Shown here one piece after another: positions 15,752-26,033 of a stretch of DNA of 64,000 nt. The notes under the pieces are model-generated. The model saw nothing but the letters and a program-made list of their open reading frames with translations, searched no databases and had not been told where the DNA came from. Each line of letters begins with the position of its first letter. Within the stretch, counting starts at the first letter, position 1. The DNA is from Pseudomonas syringae KCTC 12500 (GTDB lineage Bacteria > Pseudomonadota > Gammaproteobacteria > Pseudomonadales > Pseudomonadaceae), in the NCBI RefSeq assembly GCF_000507185.2, contig NZ_AYTM02000002.1, forward strand, positions 4,065,501 through 4,129,500. Reading direction: 5' to 3'. Both the position numbers and the translations under genes were made by a program.

Positions 15752-16618
15752 GTGAGTCTCACAGTCATTCAGCAGCTCAGGTCTTCAAGAAGTTATCAGC
15801 GTCTGGTGATTGGCATTGCTCTCAGTGTCCTTTTGGTCGGCTGCTCCAGCTCGCCTTCAGGCGGCGTTCGCGTCGTTGATCGCAACGGCAACGCCGTGGC
15901 CCAGCGCCCGACAGTGACCACTGGCCAATATGTGGTCAGGCGCGGCGATACGCTTTTTTCCATTGCATTTCGATACGGCTGGGACTGGAAGGCGCTGGCT
16001 GCACGCAACCAGATCCCGGAGCCGTTTACCATCAAGCCAGGTCAGACAATTCGCTTTGACGGGCGCTCCTCTTCAACGCCGAGCGTGGCTTCAACGTCGG
16101 GCGCCGGGCGTCCAGTGACGTCCACATCGACCACCACCAGCAGCTCCGGATCCGTCAAAACCACGGTCATGTCCAAACCTGTTGCGGTTGTACCTGTGGT
16201 TATACCGCCGTCGGCGACCACCGGGACAGGCCCGGCCGGCAAGTCTCCGACGGGTTGGACCTGGCCTTCGAGTGGCATTTTGATAGGAAAATTTTCCTCA
16301 AACGGCAGTTTGAATAAAGGAATTGATATCGCTGGTGATTTGGGACAGCCTGTTTTGGCAGCGTCTGATGGTTCAGTTGTTTACGCCGGAAGTGGATTAC
16401 GGGGCTACGGCGAATTGATCATCATCAAACACAGCGATACCTACGTCAGTGCCTACGGTCATAACCGCAGGCTTTTGGTACGGGAAGGACAACAGGTCAA
16501 GGCAGGGCAGACGATTGCCGAAATGGGGTCAACAGGAACTGACCGGGTGAAACTGCATTTTGAGATTCGCCGCCAAGGGAAACCCGTAGATCCGTTAGGA
16601 TTCTTGCCACGTCGTTGA
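15752..16618 (+). CDS. nlpD: lipoprotein NlpD, LysM and degenerate LytM (M23) domains
   Basis: NlpD is an outer-membrane lipoprotein that activates the amidase AmiC at the septum. It starts at GTG 15752 behind AAAGGGAGTGG. The signal peptide ends in the lipobox LVGC with Cys31. A LysM domain (about residues 60-103, VVRRGDTLFSIAFRYGW) is followed by a Ser/Thr/Pro-rich linker. The C-terminal M23 fold covers about residues 170-285. The usual HxxxD zinc motif reads NKGID, so the first histidine is lost, as expected of an activator and not an enzyme. The rpoS promoter is commonly inside nlpD; I did not pinpoint it. Confidence 0.95.
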   Translation: MSLTVIQQLRSSRSYQRLVIGIALSVLLVGCSSSPSGGVRVVDRNGNAVAQRPTVTTGQYVVRRGDTLFSIAFRYGWDWKALAARNQIPEPFTIKPGQTIRFDGRSSSTPSVASTSGAGRPVTSTSTTTSSSGSVKTTVMSKPVAVVPVVIPPSATTGTGPAGKSPTGWTWPSSGILIGKFSSNGSLNKGIDIAGDLGQPVLAASDGSVVYAGSGLRGYGELIIIKHSDTYVSAYGHNRRLLVREGQQVKAGQTIAEMGSTGTDRVKLHFEIRRQGKPVDPLGFLPRR

Positions 16619-16721
16619 TAGTTGTCAGCCTGTTCCTGGCGTAGTAGGAACAGGCTCAAGCGTTGCCATGGAATCAGGCGATGCTGGAGCTTGAGGTCGA
16701 ACTCACCAAAGGACTAAAACA

Positions 16722-17729
16722 ATGGCTCTTGGCAACGAAGCGCCGGAGTTTGACATCGATGATGAAGTGCTCCTTATGGAAGCCGGCATTGTCCTGAAGG
16801 AAGCGTCAAACGAGAAGCAGCCAGCCGCTGTCTCGGGACGTACCAAGGTCAAGCATTCAACATCGCTCAAACAACACAAGTACATTGACTACACGCGGGC
16901 GCTCGACGCTACCCAGCTGTACCTCAATGAAATCGGTTTTTCTCCTCTATTGTCCCCGGAAGAAGAAGTTCATTTTGCGCGCCTGTCGCAAAGTGGAGAC
17001 CCGGCCGGGCGCAAACGCATGATTGAAAGCAATCTGCGGCTGGTAGTGAAAATTGCCAGACGCTATGTCAATCGTGGGCTGTCATTGCTTGATCTGATCG
17101 AGGAGGGCAACCTGGGGTTGATCAGGGCGGTCGAGAAGTTCGACCCGGAGCGCGGCTTTCGTTTCTCTACCTACGCCACCTGGTGGATTCGTCAGACCAT
17201 CGAACGCGCTATCATGAATCAGACACGGACCATCCGACTGCCGATTCATGTGGTCAAGGAGCTGAACGTTTACCTGCGTGCGGCCAGAGAGCTGACCCAG
17301 AAGCTGGATCACGAACCTTCTCCTGAAGAGATCGCCAACCTGCTGGAAAAACCGGTAGGCGAGGTCAAGCGCATGCTGGGCCTCAACGAGCGTGTCTCGT
17401 CAGTGGACGTTTCGCTAGGACCGGATTCGGACAAGACGCTGCTTGATACGTTGACCGACGACCGTCCGACAGACCCCTGTGAGCTGCTGCAGGACGACGA
17501 TCTCTCACAGAGCATCGATCAATGGTTGTCTGAACTGACCGAGAAGCAGCGCGAGGTAGTGATTCGCCGCTTTGGCTTGCGCGGGCATGAAAGCAGCACG
17601 CTTGAAGATGTAGGGCTTGAAATCGGTCTGACGCGTGAGCGTGTAAGGCAGATTCAGGTCGAAGGACTCAAGCGCCTGCGCGAGATCCTCGAGAAAAACG
17701 GTCTGTCCAGCGAGTCTCTCTTCCAGTAG
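16722..17729 (+). CDS. rpoS: RNA polymerase sigma factor RpoS
   Basis: RpoS is the stationary-phase and general-stress sigma factor. The 335 residues match Pseudomonas RpoS. Region 1.2 begins near [21 protein letters not shown]. Region 2 contains [20 protein letters not shown] and [17 protein letters not shown]. Region 4 helix-turn-helix is [20 protein letters not shown]. It lies 103 bases after nlpD. Downstream are a terminator and then rsmZ, whose Gac/Rsm circuit is known to influence RpoS-dependent traits in pseudomonads. Confidence 0.98.
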   Translation: MALGNEAPEFDIDDEVLLMEAGIVLKEASNEKQPAAVSGRTKVKHSTSLKQHKYIDYTRALDATQLYLNEIGFSPLLSPEEEVHFARLSQSGDPAGRKRMIESNLRLVVKIARRYVNRGLSLLDLIEEGNLGLIRAVEKFDPERGFRFSTYATWWIRQTIERAIMNQTRTIRLPIHVVKELNVYLRAARELTQKLDHEPSPEEIANLLEKPVGEVKRMLGLNERVSSVDVSLGPDSDKTLLDTLTDDRPTDPCELLQDDDLSQSIDQWLSELTEKQREVVIRRFGLRGHESSTLEDVGLEIGLTRERVRQIQVEGLKRLREILEKNGLSSESLFQ

Positions 17730-17753
17730 TACCCTTCCTCAGCATCCATCCAG

Positions 17754-17790
17754 GGCCGATATAACACAGTGCGTGTATATCGGCCTTTTT
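17754..17790 (+). terminator. rpoS intrinsic terminator
   Basis: GGCCGATATA (17754-17763) pairs with TATATCGGCC (17776-17785) and is followed by TTTTTAT, 25 bases after the rpoS stop. Confidence 0.85.
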
Positions 17791-18079
17791 ATATGTCTTT
17801 CGTCATCTCAACGTTGCTGAGCACTCTGCCAGCCAACGCAGTTCTGCTTGGACGGCAGCGGCATGCTTGTACTCAGAGAGCTCAAAGCCTGTAAGTCATT
17901 GCGCACGCTTGCTGTAAGTCATTCAGGTAACCGGAGTGAGGCTTGTCGCCAATTCATCGGTTTTTTTATCGCAAGATATTGTTTTAGAATGGATTTTAAT
18001 TCTGAAAGGCAATTGTCCAGGAAATATTCTGGAGCGTTTCGGGTGTTGCTCTCCAGCGTGATATCTCTAATATCGGAGC
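17791..18079 (+). promoter_or_regulatory. rsmZ upstream regulatory region
   Basis: There is no gene in this stretch. It contains two direct copies of TGTAAGTCATT at 17890-17900 and 17913-17923, each holding a TGTAAG half-site of the GacA recognition sequence. These lie about 160-190 bases upstream of the predicted rsmZ start, where GacA sites are known to sit. Between them and the promoter is an AT-rich stretch (about 17957-18035), a plausible target for MvaT/H-NS-like proteins. Confidence 0.65.
18046..18073 (+). promoter_or_regulatory. rsmZ promoter
   Basis: TTGCTC (18046-18051) and TAATAT (18068-18073) are spaced by 16 bases, predicting a start near 18080. Confidence 0.6.
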
Positions 18080-18211
18080 TGTGCCAACGGACCGGCACAG
18101 GCTATCAAGGATGACGACCAAGGACATCGCGGGATGCGATTCATCAGGATGATGACAAGGGAATACAGGGATCAAGGAAAAATGTGGGCGGTTCATACCG
18201 CCCCTTTTTTT
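18080..18211 (+). ncRNA. rsmZ: small regulatory RNA RsmZ
   Basis: RsmZ binds and titrates the translational repressor RsmA/CsrA under control of GacS/GacA. The sequence carries seven GGA motifs (at about 18109, 18122, 18132, 18147, 18160, 18169 and 18176), several in the ANGGA or AGGAT context and some in hairpin loops such as GATTCATCAGGATGATG. It ends in a strong terminator at 18186-18211. Its place between rpoS and fdxA is where rsmZ lies in fluorescent pseudomonads. The exact 5' end is inferred from the promoter. Confidence 0.88.
18186..18211 (+). terminator. rsmZ intrinsic terminator
   Basis: GGGCGGT (18186-18192) pairs with ACCGCCC (18197-18203) around a TCAT loop, then a run of seven T (18205-18211). 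Confidence 0.9.
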
Positions 18212-18234
18212 GTCTGCAGAAAAGCGTATCCAAC

Positions 18235-18262
18235 AAAAAAGGCCCTCTTGGGGGCCTTTTGT
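18235..18262 (-). terminator. fdxA terminator
   Basis: Read on the minus strand, GGCCCCC pairs with the following GGGCC around a short loop and is followed by a T-run (AAAAAA at 18235-18240 on the plus strand). It sits 14 bases after the fdxA stop, and rsmZ transcription converges on it. Confidence 0.8.
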
Positions 18263-18273
18263 CTGCGTGGAAT

Positions 18274-18597
18274 CTAGCGTTCCAGTTCAGCGATCTTGCC
18301 GGTTTTGCCATCCCACTCTGCCGCATCCGGCATAGCGTCTTTCTTTTCGGTGATGTTGGGCCAGACTTCGGCAAGCTCGGCATTGAGCTCGATGAAGTTT
18401 TCCATGCCGGCAGGGATCTCATCTTCCGAGTAAATGGCTACGGCAGGGCACTCTGGCTCGCAGAGCGCGCAGTCGATGCACTCGTCCGGGTGGATCACCA
18501 GGAAATTCGGGCCTTCGTAAAAGCAGTCCACCGGACAGACTTCTACGCAGTCGGTGTACTTGCACTTGATGCAGTTGTCGGTGACGACGAAGGTCAT
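18274..18597 (-). CDS. fdxA: ferredoxin FdxA, 7Fe type
   Basis: This is a small soluble electron carrier with one [3Fe-4S] and one [4Fe-4S] cluster. From the ATG at 18597 ([17 protein letters not shown]) it has 107 residues, behind GGAGAAAATTAGAA. Cysteines at 9, 12, 17, 21 and 25 and at 40, 43, 46 and 50 ([12 protein letters not shown]) form the two cluster-binding sets. The acidic C-terminal tail is typical of this family. It converges with rsmZ and is 259 bases from mutS on the same strand. Confidence 0.95.
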   Translation of the reverse strand: MTFVVTDNCIKCKYTDCVEVCPVDCFYEGPNFLVIHPDECIDCALCEPECPAVAIYSEDEIPAGMENFIELNAELAEVWPNITEKKDAMPDAAEWDGKTGKIAELER

Positions 18598-18856
18598 TTC
18601 TAATTTTCTCCTCAGGCGGCTGCGGCAGAGCCCTTCCAGACAGGGGTGCAAGGTTCGGGAGGTTTCCCGGCCCTATGAAAACACGTGCTTTTGGTGGGTG
18701 GCCTTGAGGCAGTAAGACTGCGTCGTCTACTACCTGTCCCTGCTACCTACCGTCGGTTCGCTGCATTTTCACGCGGCTCGAAAAACGCCTCGACCAGGCT
18801 AAAAGCCGAGAGCGTCCCAAACCGCGCGGGATTCTAACAGTATGTAACGCTTCGCG

Positions 18857-21436
18857 TCACAGGCGAGTTTGCAATGTGTATAGCAAATCCAGCGCCTGCC
18901 GCGGGGTCATATCGTCGACCTTGACCTTCGACAGCTCGTCGAGCACCGGGTGCGGCAGACTTGCGAACATATCGCTCTGTTGCGGGACTGCGGGCTTGCC
19001 GGGTTTGGCGCGCGGCTGCTCGTGCGGCAGGCTGGTGGTTTCCAGACGCTGCAAATGCTCCTTGGCGCGGCTGATGACCTTGCCCGGCACGCCGGCCAGT
19101 TGCGCCACGGCCAGACCGTAGCTCTGGCTCGCAGGCCCTGGCAGGACGCGGTGCAGGAACACGATGCGCTCATTATGCTCGGTGGCGTTGAGGTGCACGT
19201 TGGTCACCAGCGGCTCGCTTTCCGGCAACACCGTCAGTTCGAAATAGTGCGTGGCGAACAGTGTGTAGGCGCGCAGTTGTGCGAGGCACTCAGCCGCCGC
19301 CCAGGCCAGCGAAAGGCCGTCGAAAGTACTGGTGCCGCGCCCGACTTCGTCCATCAGCACCAGACTTTTATCGGTCGCGTTGTGCAGAATGTTTGCCGTT
19401 TCGCTCATTTCCACCATGAATGTCGAGCGTCCGCCCGCCAGGTCGTCGCTGGAGCCGATGCGGGTGAAGATCCGGTCGACCAGCGACAGTTCGCAGCTGG
19501 CAGCGGGGACGAAGCTGCCGATATGGGCCAGCAGCACGATCAGCGCCGTCTGACGCATATAAGTCGATTTACCGCCCATGTTCGGGCCGGTGATGACCAG
19601 CATGCGCGTGCTGTCGTCCAGCGCCAGGTCGTTGGCAACGAAAGGCGTACTCAGCACCTGTTCCACGACCGGATGGCGGCCCTGCTCGATGCGCATGCAA
19701 GGTTCGGCGACAAAGCGTGGGCAATTGAGGTCCAGGTTCAGCGCGCGCTCCGCAAGGTTGCTCAGCACGTCCAGTTCGGCCAGCGCCGCCGCTGTGTCCT
19801 GAAGCGGCGCAAGATGACCGATCAGGTCTTCGAGCAGTGTTTCGTAGAGCATCTTTTCCCGAGCCAGCGCGCGGCTCTTGGCCGACAACGCCTTGTCTTC
19901 GAACTCCTTGAGCTCGGGTGTGATAAAGCGTTCGGCACCCTTCAGGGTCTGGCGGCGTATGTAATCAGCCGGCGCCTGCTCGGCCTGCTTGCTTGGCAGC
20001 TCGATAAAATAGCCATGCACGCGGTTGTAGCCAACTTTCAGGTTGCCGAGGCCGGTGCGGGCTTTTTCGCGGGCTTCCAGGTCGATCAGGAACTGACCGG
20101 CGTTTTCACTCAGCGACTGCAGATCATCCAGTTCAGCGTCGTAGCCGGTCTTCAAGACACCGCCGTCACGGATGACCGCAGGCGGATTGTCGATGATCGC
20201 GCGCTGCAGCAGGTCGGCCAGCTCGGGATAGGTGCTGGCAGTCTGCGCAAGTTGCTGCAGGTGCGGCGCGTCCAGATCGGTCATCGCCTGTTGCAGTTCG
20301 GGCAGGGCGCTCAGGGCGTCGCGCAGGCGGGCGAGGTCACGTGGCCGCGCGTTACGCAGGCCGATACGCGCCAGAATCCGCTCGATGTCGCCGATTTCCT
20401 TGAGCTGTGGTTGCAGGTTTTCGAAGCGATAGCGTTCCAGAAAGCAGGTGATTGACGTCTGGCGTGCCTGAAGGATGGTCAGGTCGCGCAATGGCCGGTT
20501 CAGCCAGCGGGTCAGCAACCGTGTCCCCATTGCGGTCTGGCAGCGGTCCATCACCGATTGCAGGGTGTTGTCACGGCCCCCGGACAGGTTGGTGTCCAGT
20601 TCCAGGTTACGGCGACTGGCTGCATCGAGGATCACGGTATCGTCGAGACGTTCGTGACGCAGGCTGCGTAAATGGGGCAGGGCGGTGCGCTGGGTTTCCT
20701 TGGCATAGCTGAGCAGGCAGCCGGCAGCACCGATGGCCAGTGTCAGGTTTTCGCAACCGAAACCCTTGAGGTCCTGGGTTGCAAACTGCTGACACAGACT
20801 TTTATGGGCTGAGTCGCGCTCGAAATCCCAGGGCGCGCGACGTCGAGAACCGCGGCGCTTCTCGGCAGGCAGACCTTGTGGCCAGTCATCCGGAATCAGC
20901 AACTCGACCGGGTTGATGCGCTCGAGCTCGGCCAGCAGGTTCTCCCAGCCCTTGATCTCCAGCACACTGAAGTTGCCACTGGTGATATCCAATACCGCCA
21001 GGCCGAACAGGCGTTCGTCACCCAGCACGGCGGCGATCAGGTTATCGCGGCGCTCGTCGAGCAGGGCCTCATCGCTGATGGTCCCTGGCGTGATGATCCG
21101 TACCACCTGACGATCCACCGGCCCCTTGCTGGTGGCGGGGTCGCCGATCTGCTCGCAGATCACCACCGATTCGCCCAGTTTCACCAGCTTGGCCAGATAA
21201 CCCTCGGCTGCGTGGTAGGGAATCCCGCACATGGGAATGCTCTGACCTGCCGACTGGCCGCGTGCGGTCAGGGTTATGTCCAGCAGCTTGGCGGCTTTCT
21301 TCGCGTCTTCGTAGAAGATCTCGTAGAAATCGCCCATGCGATAAAACATCAGTTGATCCAGGTGCTGGTTTTTGAGTTTCCAGTACTGCTGCATCATCGG
21401 AGTGTGTGCGGAGAGGTCGGAAATTGCTTTATTCAT
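18857..21436 (-). CDS. mutS: DNA mismatch repair protein MutS
   Basis: MutS recognises base mismatches and small loops and recruits MutL. The ATG at 21436 ([19 protein letters not shown]) gives 859 residues. A TTG at 21451 would add five, and neither start has a strong ribosome site. The mismatch-contacting Phe-X-Glu region is in [14 protein letters not shown]. The ATPase has Walker [14 protein letters not shown] and Walker [17 protein letters not shown]. The C-terminal helices end [15 protein letters not shown]. Nothing suggests inactivation. Confidence 0.97.
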   Translation of the reverse strand: MNKAISDLSAHTPMMQQYWKLKNQHLDQLMFYRMGDFYEIFYEDAKKAAKLLDITLTARGQSAGQSIPMCGIPYHAAEGYLAKLVKLGESVVICEQIGDPATSKGPVDRQVVRIITPGTISDEALLDERRDNLIAAVLGDERLFGLAVLDITSGNFSVLEIKGWENLLAELERINPVELLIPDDWPQGLPAEKRRGSRRRAPWDFERDSAHKSLCQQFATQDLKGFGCENLTLAIGAAGCLLSYAKETQRTALPHLRSLRHERLDDTVILDAASRRNLELDTNLSGGRDNTLQSVMDRCQTAMGTRLLTRWLNRPLRDLTILQARQTSITCFLERYRFENLQPQLKEIGDIERILARIGLRNARPRDLARLRDALSALPELQQAMTDLDAPHLQQLAQTASTYPELADLLQRAIIDNPPAVIRDGGVLKTGYDAELDDLQSLSENAGQFLIDLEAREKARTGLGNLKVGYNRVHGYFIELPSKQAEQAPADYIRRQTLKGAERFITPELKEFEDKALSAKSRALAREKMLYETLLEDLIGHLAPLQDTAAALAELDVLSNLAERALNLDLNCPRFVAEPCMRIEQGRHPVVEQVLSTPFVANDLALDDSTRMLVITGPNMGGKSTYMRQTALIVLLAHIGSFVPAASCELSLVDRIFTRIGSSDDLAGGRSTFMVEMSETANILHNATDKSLVLMDEVGRGTSTFDGLSLAWAAAECLAQLRAYTLFATHYFELTVLPESEPLVTNVHLNATEHNERIVFLHRVLPGPASQSYGLAVAQLAGVPGKVISRAKEHLQRLETTSLPHEQPRAKPGKPAVPQQSDMFASLPHPVLDELSKVKVDDMTPRQALDLLYTLQTRL

Positions 21437-21698
21437 CAGTGGCTTAGGCAAGTTCTTGAGAGGAGTGAGGCAACCTTGAGACGCGACGGGTGGCCCTTGT
21501 CTGAAGCAAGGGGCGTCTGCCGGGTATGTGCGATGGCGGCAAGGTTATCACGCTCGACCGGGTGGTGCAGTGACAGCGTGGCTTCCCGCGTATTGGTGAC
21601 TGGGCGTTTCCAGACAGCCATGCATCTCGATTTGCCGTATAGACTTTCATCGCTGCCACTCGATCACCGGGCGGTAACTTATAAAAAAGGACTTTTAT

Positions 21699-21827
21699 AT
21701 GAAGAACAAAAGAGCAAGGGATTCTGTCAGCGGGCGCTTCATCCCTTTGGAAGAAGCCAGAAAAAGGCCGAGAGAAACCACGGTGGAAACGGTCAAAAAG
21801 CCCGGGCGCAGGAAAAATGACAAGTAA
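21699..21827 (+). CDS. uncharacterised 42-residue basic protein
   Basis: A short gene starts at ATG 21699 with a strong Shine-Dalgarno AAAAAAGGA seven bases upstream and ends TAA at 21825-21827. The product begins MKNKRARDSVSGRFIPLEEA and continues with RKRPRETTVETVKKPGR. It is rich in Arg and Lys, with no membrane segment and no cysteine. The pattern RD...GRF.P.EEA..RP..TTVE.V looks like a small, widespread family of tiny basic proteins of unknown function that I recall seeing in other bacteria. It lies between divergent mutS and codirectional cinA-recA. The coding call rests on the ribosome site and that pattern. Confidence 0.7.
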   Translation: MKNKRARDSVSGRFIPLEEARKRPRETTVETVKKPGRRKNDK

Positions 21828-21896
21828 AGCAGCATGCTCAGCCCTGTTGCGCGGCAGGTGCGCCGCCTCAGGATTCACCTTTACAGGCTTTCCAGC

Positions 21897-22412
21897 ATGA
21901 ATGATTACACCGTGAATGAGATAACCGGGCTTGCCGATACGCTTGGCAGGCTTCTGGGTGCAATGAACGCGCAGGTGACTACTGCCGAATCCTGTACGGG
22001 GGGCGGAATCGCTGAAGCGATCACGCGCATTGCCGGCAGCTCGGCGTGGTTCGAAGCGGGCTACGTGACCTATTCGAATGCCCAGAAGACCCGCCAGCTG
22101 GGAGTGCCCGAGATGTTGTTCGAACAGGTCGGGGCGGTCAGCCAGGCGGTTGTCGAAGCTATGGTGCGAGGCGCACAGCGTGAAAGTGGTGCACGATTCG
22201 CCGTTGCGGTCAGCGGTGTCGCAGGGCCCGGCGGCGGTTCGCCGGACAAACCGGTCGGTACCGTGTGGCTGTGCTGGGGCAAGGATGATGCGCTGATCGC
22301 CCGGCGTTGCCACTTCGATGGCGACCGTGATCAGGTCCGTCGACAGACGGTTGAAGCCGCGCTGCACGGGCTGATACAGCTTGCACGCGGAGAAATGCCA
22401 AAACAGGGGTAG
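21897..22412 (+). CDS. cinA: CinA-family nicotinamide-nucleotide amidase
   Basis: This is the stand-alone C-terminal CinA domain (PncC activity), which deamidates nicotinamide mononucleotide in pyridine-nucleotide salvage. The ATG at 21897 (MNDYTVNEITGLADTLG) gives 171 residues; a start at 21834 would add 21 atypical ones. The catalytic segment TAESCTGGGIAEAI is at about residues 29-42, and VSGVAGPGGGSPDKPVGTVW is a second signature. It lies 93 bases before recA, the conserved cinA-recA-recX arrangement. Confidence 0.93.
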   Translation: MNDYTVNEITGLADTLGRLLGAMNAQVTTAESCTGGGIAEAITRIAGSSAWFEAGYVTYSNAQKTRQLGVPEMLFEQVGAVSQAVVEAMVRGAQRESGARFAVAVSGVAGPGGGSPDKPVGTVWLCWGKDDALIARRCHFDGDRDQVRRQTVEAALHGLIQLARGEMPKQG

Positions 22413-22439
22413 GCGCGCGCTCACTGCTGTGGAATAATA

Positions 22440-22455
22440 CTGTCTACTTATACAG
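22440..22455 (+). promoter_or_regulatory. LexA (SOS) box upstream of recA
   Basis: CTGTCTACTTATACAG fits the CTG-N10-CAG LexA consensus with an AT-rich centre. It lies 51 bases before the recA ATG and overlaps a likely -10 element (TAATAC, 22435-22440). This implies SOS induction of recA and probably recX. Confidence 0.85.
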
Positions 22456-22505
22456 GTGTTGTGGCCATCAAGGCCCTAATTGAATTTGATTACGTGAGGA
22501 CTTCA

Positions 22506-23570
<1,065 letters not shown>

Positions 23571-23575
23571 TAGCC

Positions 23576-24043
23576 ATGCCTGCCGTGCTCGATACACCCG
23601 TCGCCGTCAGGCGCACTGCAATGGACCTGCTCGCACGTCGCGAGCACGGTCGAGTCGAGCTGACGCGTAAACTGCGTCAGCGCGGCGCTCCCCCCGAGCT
23701 TATCGATGCAGCCCTTGATCGTCTGGTCGAGGAAGGTCTGCTCTCTGAATCCCGTTACCTCGAAAGCTTCGTTTCTTACCGGGCACGTTCGGGCTACGGT
23801 CCCGTTCGTATTCGCGAAGAGCTTGGTCAGCGTGGCTTGCAACGTGCCGACATTGAGCAGGCTCTAAGGGAGTGCGGCGTTGATTGGCAGGAGAAGCTTC
23901 ACGAGCTCTGGCAGCGCAAGTTTGCCGGTGCTTTGCCTGTCGATGCGCGCGAGCGAGCCAAGCAGGGGCGTTTTCTGAGTTATCGCGGCTATCCGCTGGA
24001 AATGATCGGCCGCTTGTTAAGCGGCCGTGGCGGAGATGACTGA
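23576..24043 (+). CDS. recX: regulatory protein RecX
   Basis: RecX binds RecA filaments and modulates their growth. The 155 residues are typical. Helical repeats include [39 protein letters not shown] and [14 protein letters not shown]. It is five bases behind recA and almost certainly shares its SOS-controlled transcript. Confidence 0.95.
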   Translation: MPAVLDTPVAVRRTAMDLLARREHGRVELTRKLRQRGAPPELIDAALDRLVEEGLLSESRYLESFVSYRARSGYGPVRIREELGQRGLQRADIEQALRECGVDWQEKLHELWQRKFAGALPVDARERAKQGRFLSYRGYPLEMIGRLLSGRGGDD

Positions 24044-24056
24044 TATATCCGGGGGC

Positions 24057-25169
24057 TTACTGTGGCGTCCGGTTCCGAGCTGCGTCCCTTATCGCTGAAG
24101 CGTCTTCCCAGTTTTCCTGTTTATTGATGTAATCCACCAGTTCCCGAAGTCTGCCCTGATTGCGCCCTGTGAAGGTGAACGCCAGTCGTGTCAGGTGACT
24201 GAATTGCGCTTCATCGTGCTCTTCGCCCTGATAACTGTGCTGATGAAAGTTTTCATTGATGCACAGGTCAGCGAACGCTTCCTGCATGTGCTCCAGGGCC
24301 TGTTCGTTCAGCGCATGATGCATACGGATCACGAACTTGTTTTTCAACCAGCGGCTGGAATGGAAGTTGGCGTAAAACCGGTTGATCTCTTCCACCGCTT
24401 CGTCGGCGCTGTAAACCAGCCTCATCAGCTTCATGTCGGCTGGCAGAATGTAGTGATTGTCCTGCAACTGATGCTTGATGAAGTTCAGCGCACCTTGCCA
24501 GAAACTCCCGCCAGGCGTATCCAGCAATACAACAGGCACCAATGGGCTTTTGCCGGTTTGTATCAGCGTCAGCACTTCCAGGGCTTCATCCAGAGTTCCG
24601 AACCCGCCTGGGCATAGCACCAGCGCGTCGGCTTCCTTGACGAAGAACAGCTTGCGCGTGAAGAAGAAGTGGAAGGGCAGCAGGTTTTCGCTGCCTTCTA
24701 CCGTCGGGTTGGCGTGCTGTTCGAAAGGCAGGGTAATGTTGAACCCGAGGCTGTGTTTCAAGCCTGCACCGGCATGGGCTGCCGCCATGATGCCGCCGCC
24801 TGCGCCGGTGATGACCATCATGTCGGCGCGGGCCAGTTTTTCACCCAGCTCTGTGGCTTGTGCGTACAGCGGATGTTCCATTGGTGTACGGGCGGAGCCG
24901 AACACAGTGACTTTGCGGCGGCCCTTGAAGCGCTCAAGCACCCGAAAGGCTTTGTCCAGTTCGCGCAGGGTTTGCAGCGTTATCTTGACGTCCCAGCGGT
25001 TGCGGTCATCCTGGGCCATGCGCAGCACCGTGAGCATCATGTCGCGGTACAGCGGCAGGTTTTTCGTGCCCGGAGCCACCTCATTGATGTGCTCTTCAAT
25101 CTTGCTGGTCAGGTCGAGACCGTCGCTTTGAAAGTGTCGGGATAGAAGATCGTCAGGTACATACGGCAT
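24057..25169 (-). CDS. LOG-family (TIGR00730-type) Rossmann-fold protein
   Basis: The product belongs to the lysine-decarboxylase-like/LOG family, whose members hydrolyse nucleoside 5'-monophosphates to base and ribose 5-phosphate. The ATG at 25169 (MPYVPDDLLSRHFQSDG) follows GGAGG and gives 370 residues; a TTG at 25196 would add nine. The family motif PGGFGTLDE (PGGxGTxxE) is at about 187-195, and GSARTP near residue 91 starts the Rossmann core. N- and C-terminal extensions make it longer than the plant-type 190-residue LOGs. The true substrate cannot be read from the sequence. It converges with recX across 13 bases. Confidence 0.85.
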   Translation of the reverse strand: MPYVPDDLLSRHFQSDGLDLTSKIEEHINEVAPGTKNLPLYRDMMLTVLRMAQDDRNRWDVKITLQTLRELDKAFRVLERFKGRRKVTVFGSARTPMEHPLYAQATELGEKLARADMMVITGAGGGIMAAAHAGAGLKHSLGFNITLPFEQHANPTVEGSENLLPFHFFFTRKLFFVKEADALVLCPGGFGTLDEALEVLTLIQTGKSPLVPVVLLDTPGGSFWQGALNFIKHQLQDNHYILPADMKLMRLVYSADEAVEEINRFYANFHSSRWLKNKFVIRMHHALNEQALEHMQEAFADLCINENFHQHSYQGEEHDEAQFSHLTRLAFTFTGRNQGRLRELVDYINKQENWEDASAIRDAARNRTPQ

Positions 25170-25362
25170 TCGGGATTTTTCCTCCTGCAGGATCAATGGC
25201 CCAGTGGGGCGTGTTGAACCGATGATGTCCCGGTTTGCAGAGAAAGGCTACCCATTGCCTGTTCATTGCCAGGGTGGATTAGTTGCAGGATGTCTTGAGT
25301 ATTGATCGACTGACGCGCCTGAGGGACAGGCGCGCGGGGGGCGGCTACATGTCGGGCGTGGC

Positions 25363-25779
25363 TTATTGCTTGGGCTTTACAGTGCAGTCGGAAGCCTGAA
25401 AGGTCTGCGTCACAACCGGGCGGTTGGTCTTGTACTCGGTGAACTGATACTTGAGTACGGCCCCCTTGGTCATCAACTGGCGGAAACCATTGTTGTGGCA
25501 AACGCTATTACCCAACTGGTTGCGCATCACGTCCGGATTGGCGCGCATCTGCTGAGCCTGGCCTTCACGAACGCTCAGGTGGTTGATCAACTGGTTGCCG
25601 CTGACGGTATAGCCCTGATCGAGGATGTCTTCGTTGATCGCTCGCGGCGTGCCGACACTGCTTTCCTTAGCGACTTTTTCCAGCATCTTGCTGAGTTCGA
25701 ACTCCTGTTTCGACGCCGCTTGGGCGCACAGTGGAGCAACGAGCAAAAGCGTAAGGGTGGGTACGATAAGGCGCAGCAT
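25363..25779 (-). CDS. small secreted protein, QSregVF (PA3611-like) family
   Basis: The 138-residue product has a signal peptide (MLRLIVPTLTLLLVAPLCAQA, cleavage near residue 21-22) and a compact domain with two cysteines (VCHNNGF and ASDCTVK) that could form a disulphide. It resembles PA3611 of P. aeruginosa, annotated as a putative quorum-sensing-regulated virulence factor, and holds the same place near recX and the LOG gene. Family assignment is from memory and synteny; the biochemical function is unknown. No quorum-sensing box was identified upstream. Confidence 0.7.
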   Translation of the reverse strand: MLRLIVPTLTLLLVAPLCAQAASKQEFELSKMLEKVAKESSVGTPRAINEDILDQGYTVSGNQLINHLSVREGQAQQMRANPDVMRNQLGNSVCHNNGFRQLMTKGAVLKYQFTEYKTNRPVVTQTFQASDCTVKPKQ

Positions 25780-26033
25780 TAAACTCTCCTGATTAAGTCA
25801 CTGGCCGTTGGACCAGCGACTTCAAAGTGCGTTCCGGGCAGCCCGCCGATAGCGCGGGGTGCTGTGGCGCAGCAGTATAGAGCAGGAGCCTTGATCGGGC
25901 CTAGGCTCTGTGCGAAAAGAGGCCTCGGTACCGAAAGCGCGTTGAAGTGCCGGGCCTCTGATAAACTGCGCGGACTTTAATCCTGCCGAGTCTTTGTGGT
26001 GTCGATGTCTTTCCCCCGCAGGCGTGTCCTGTA

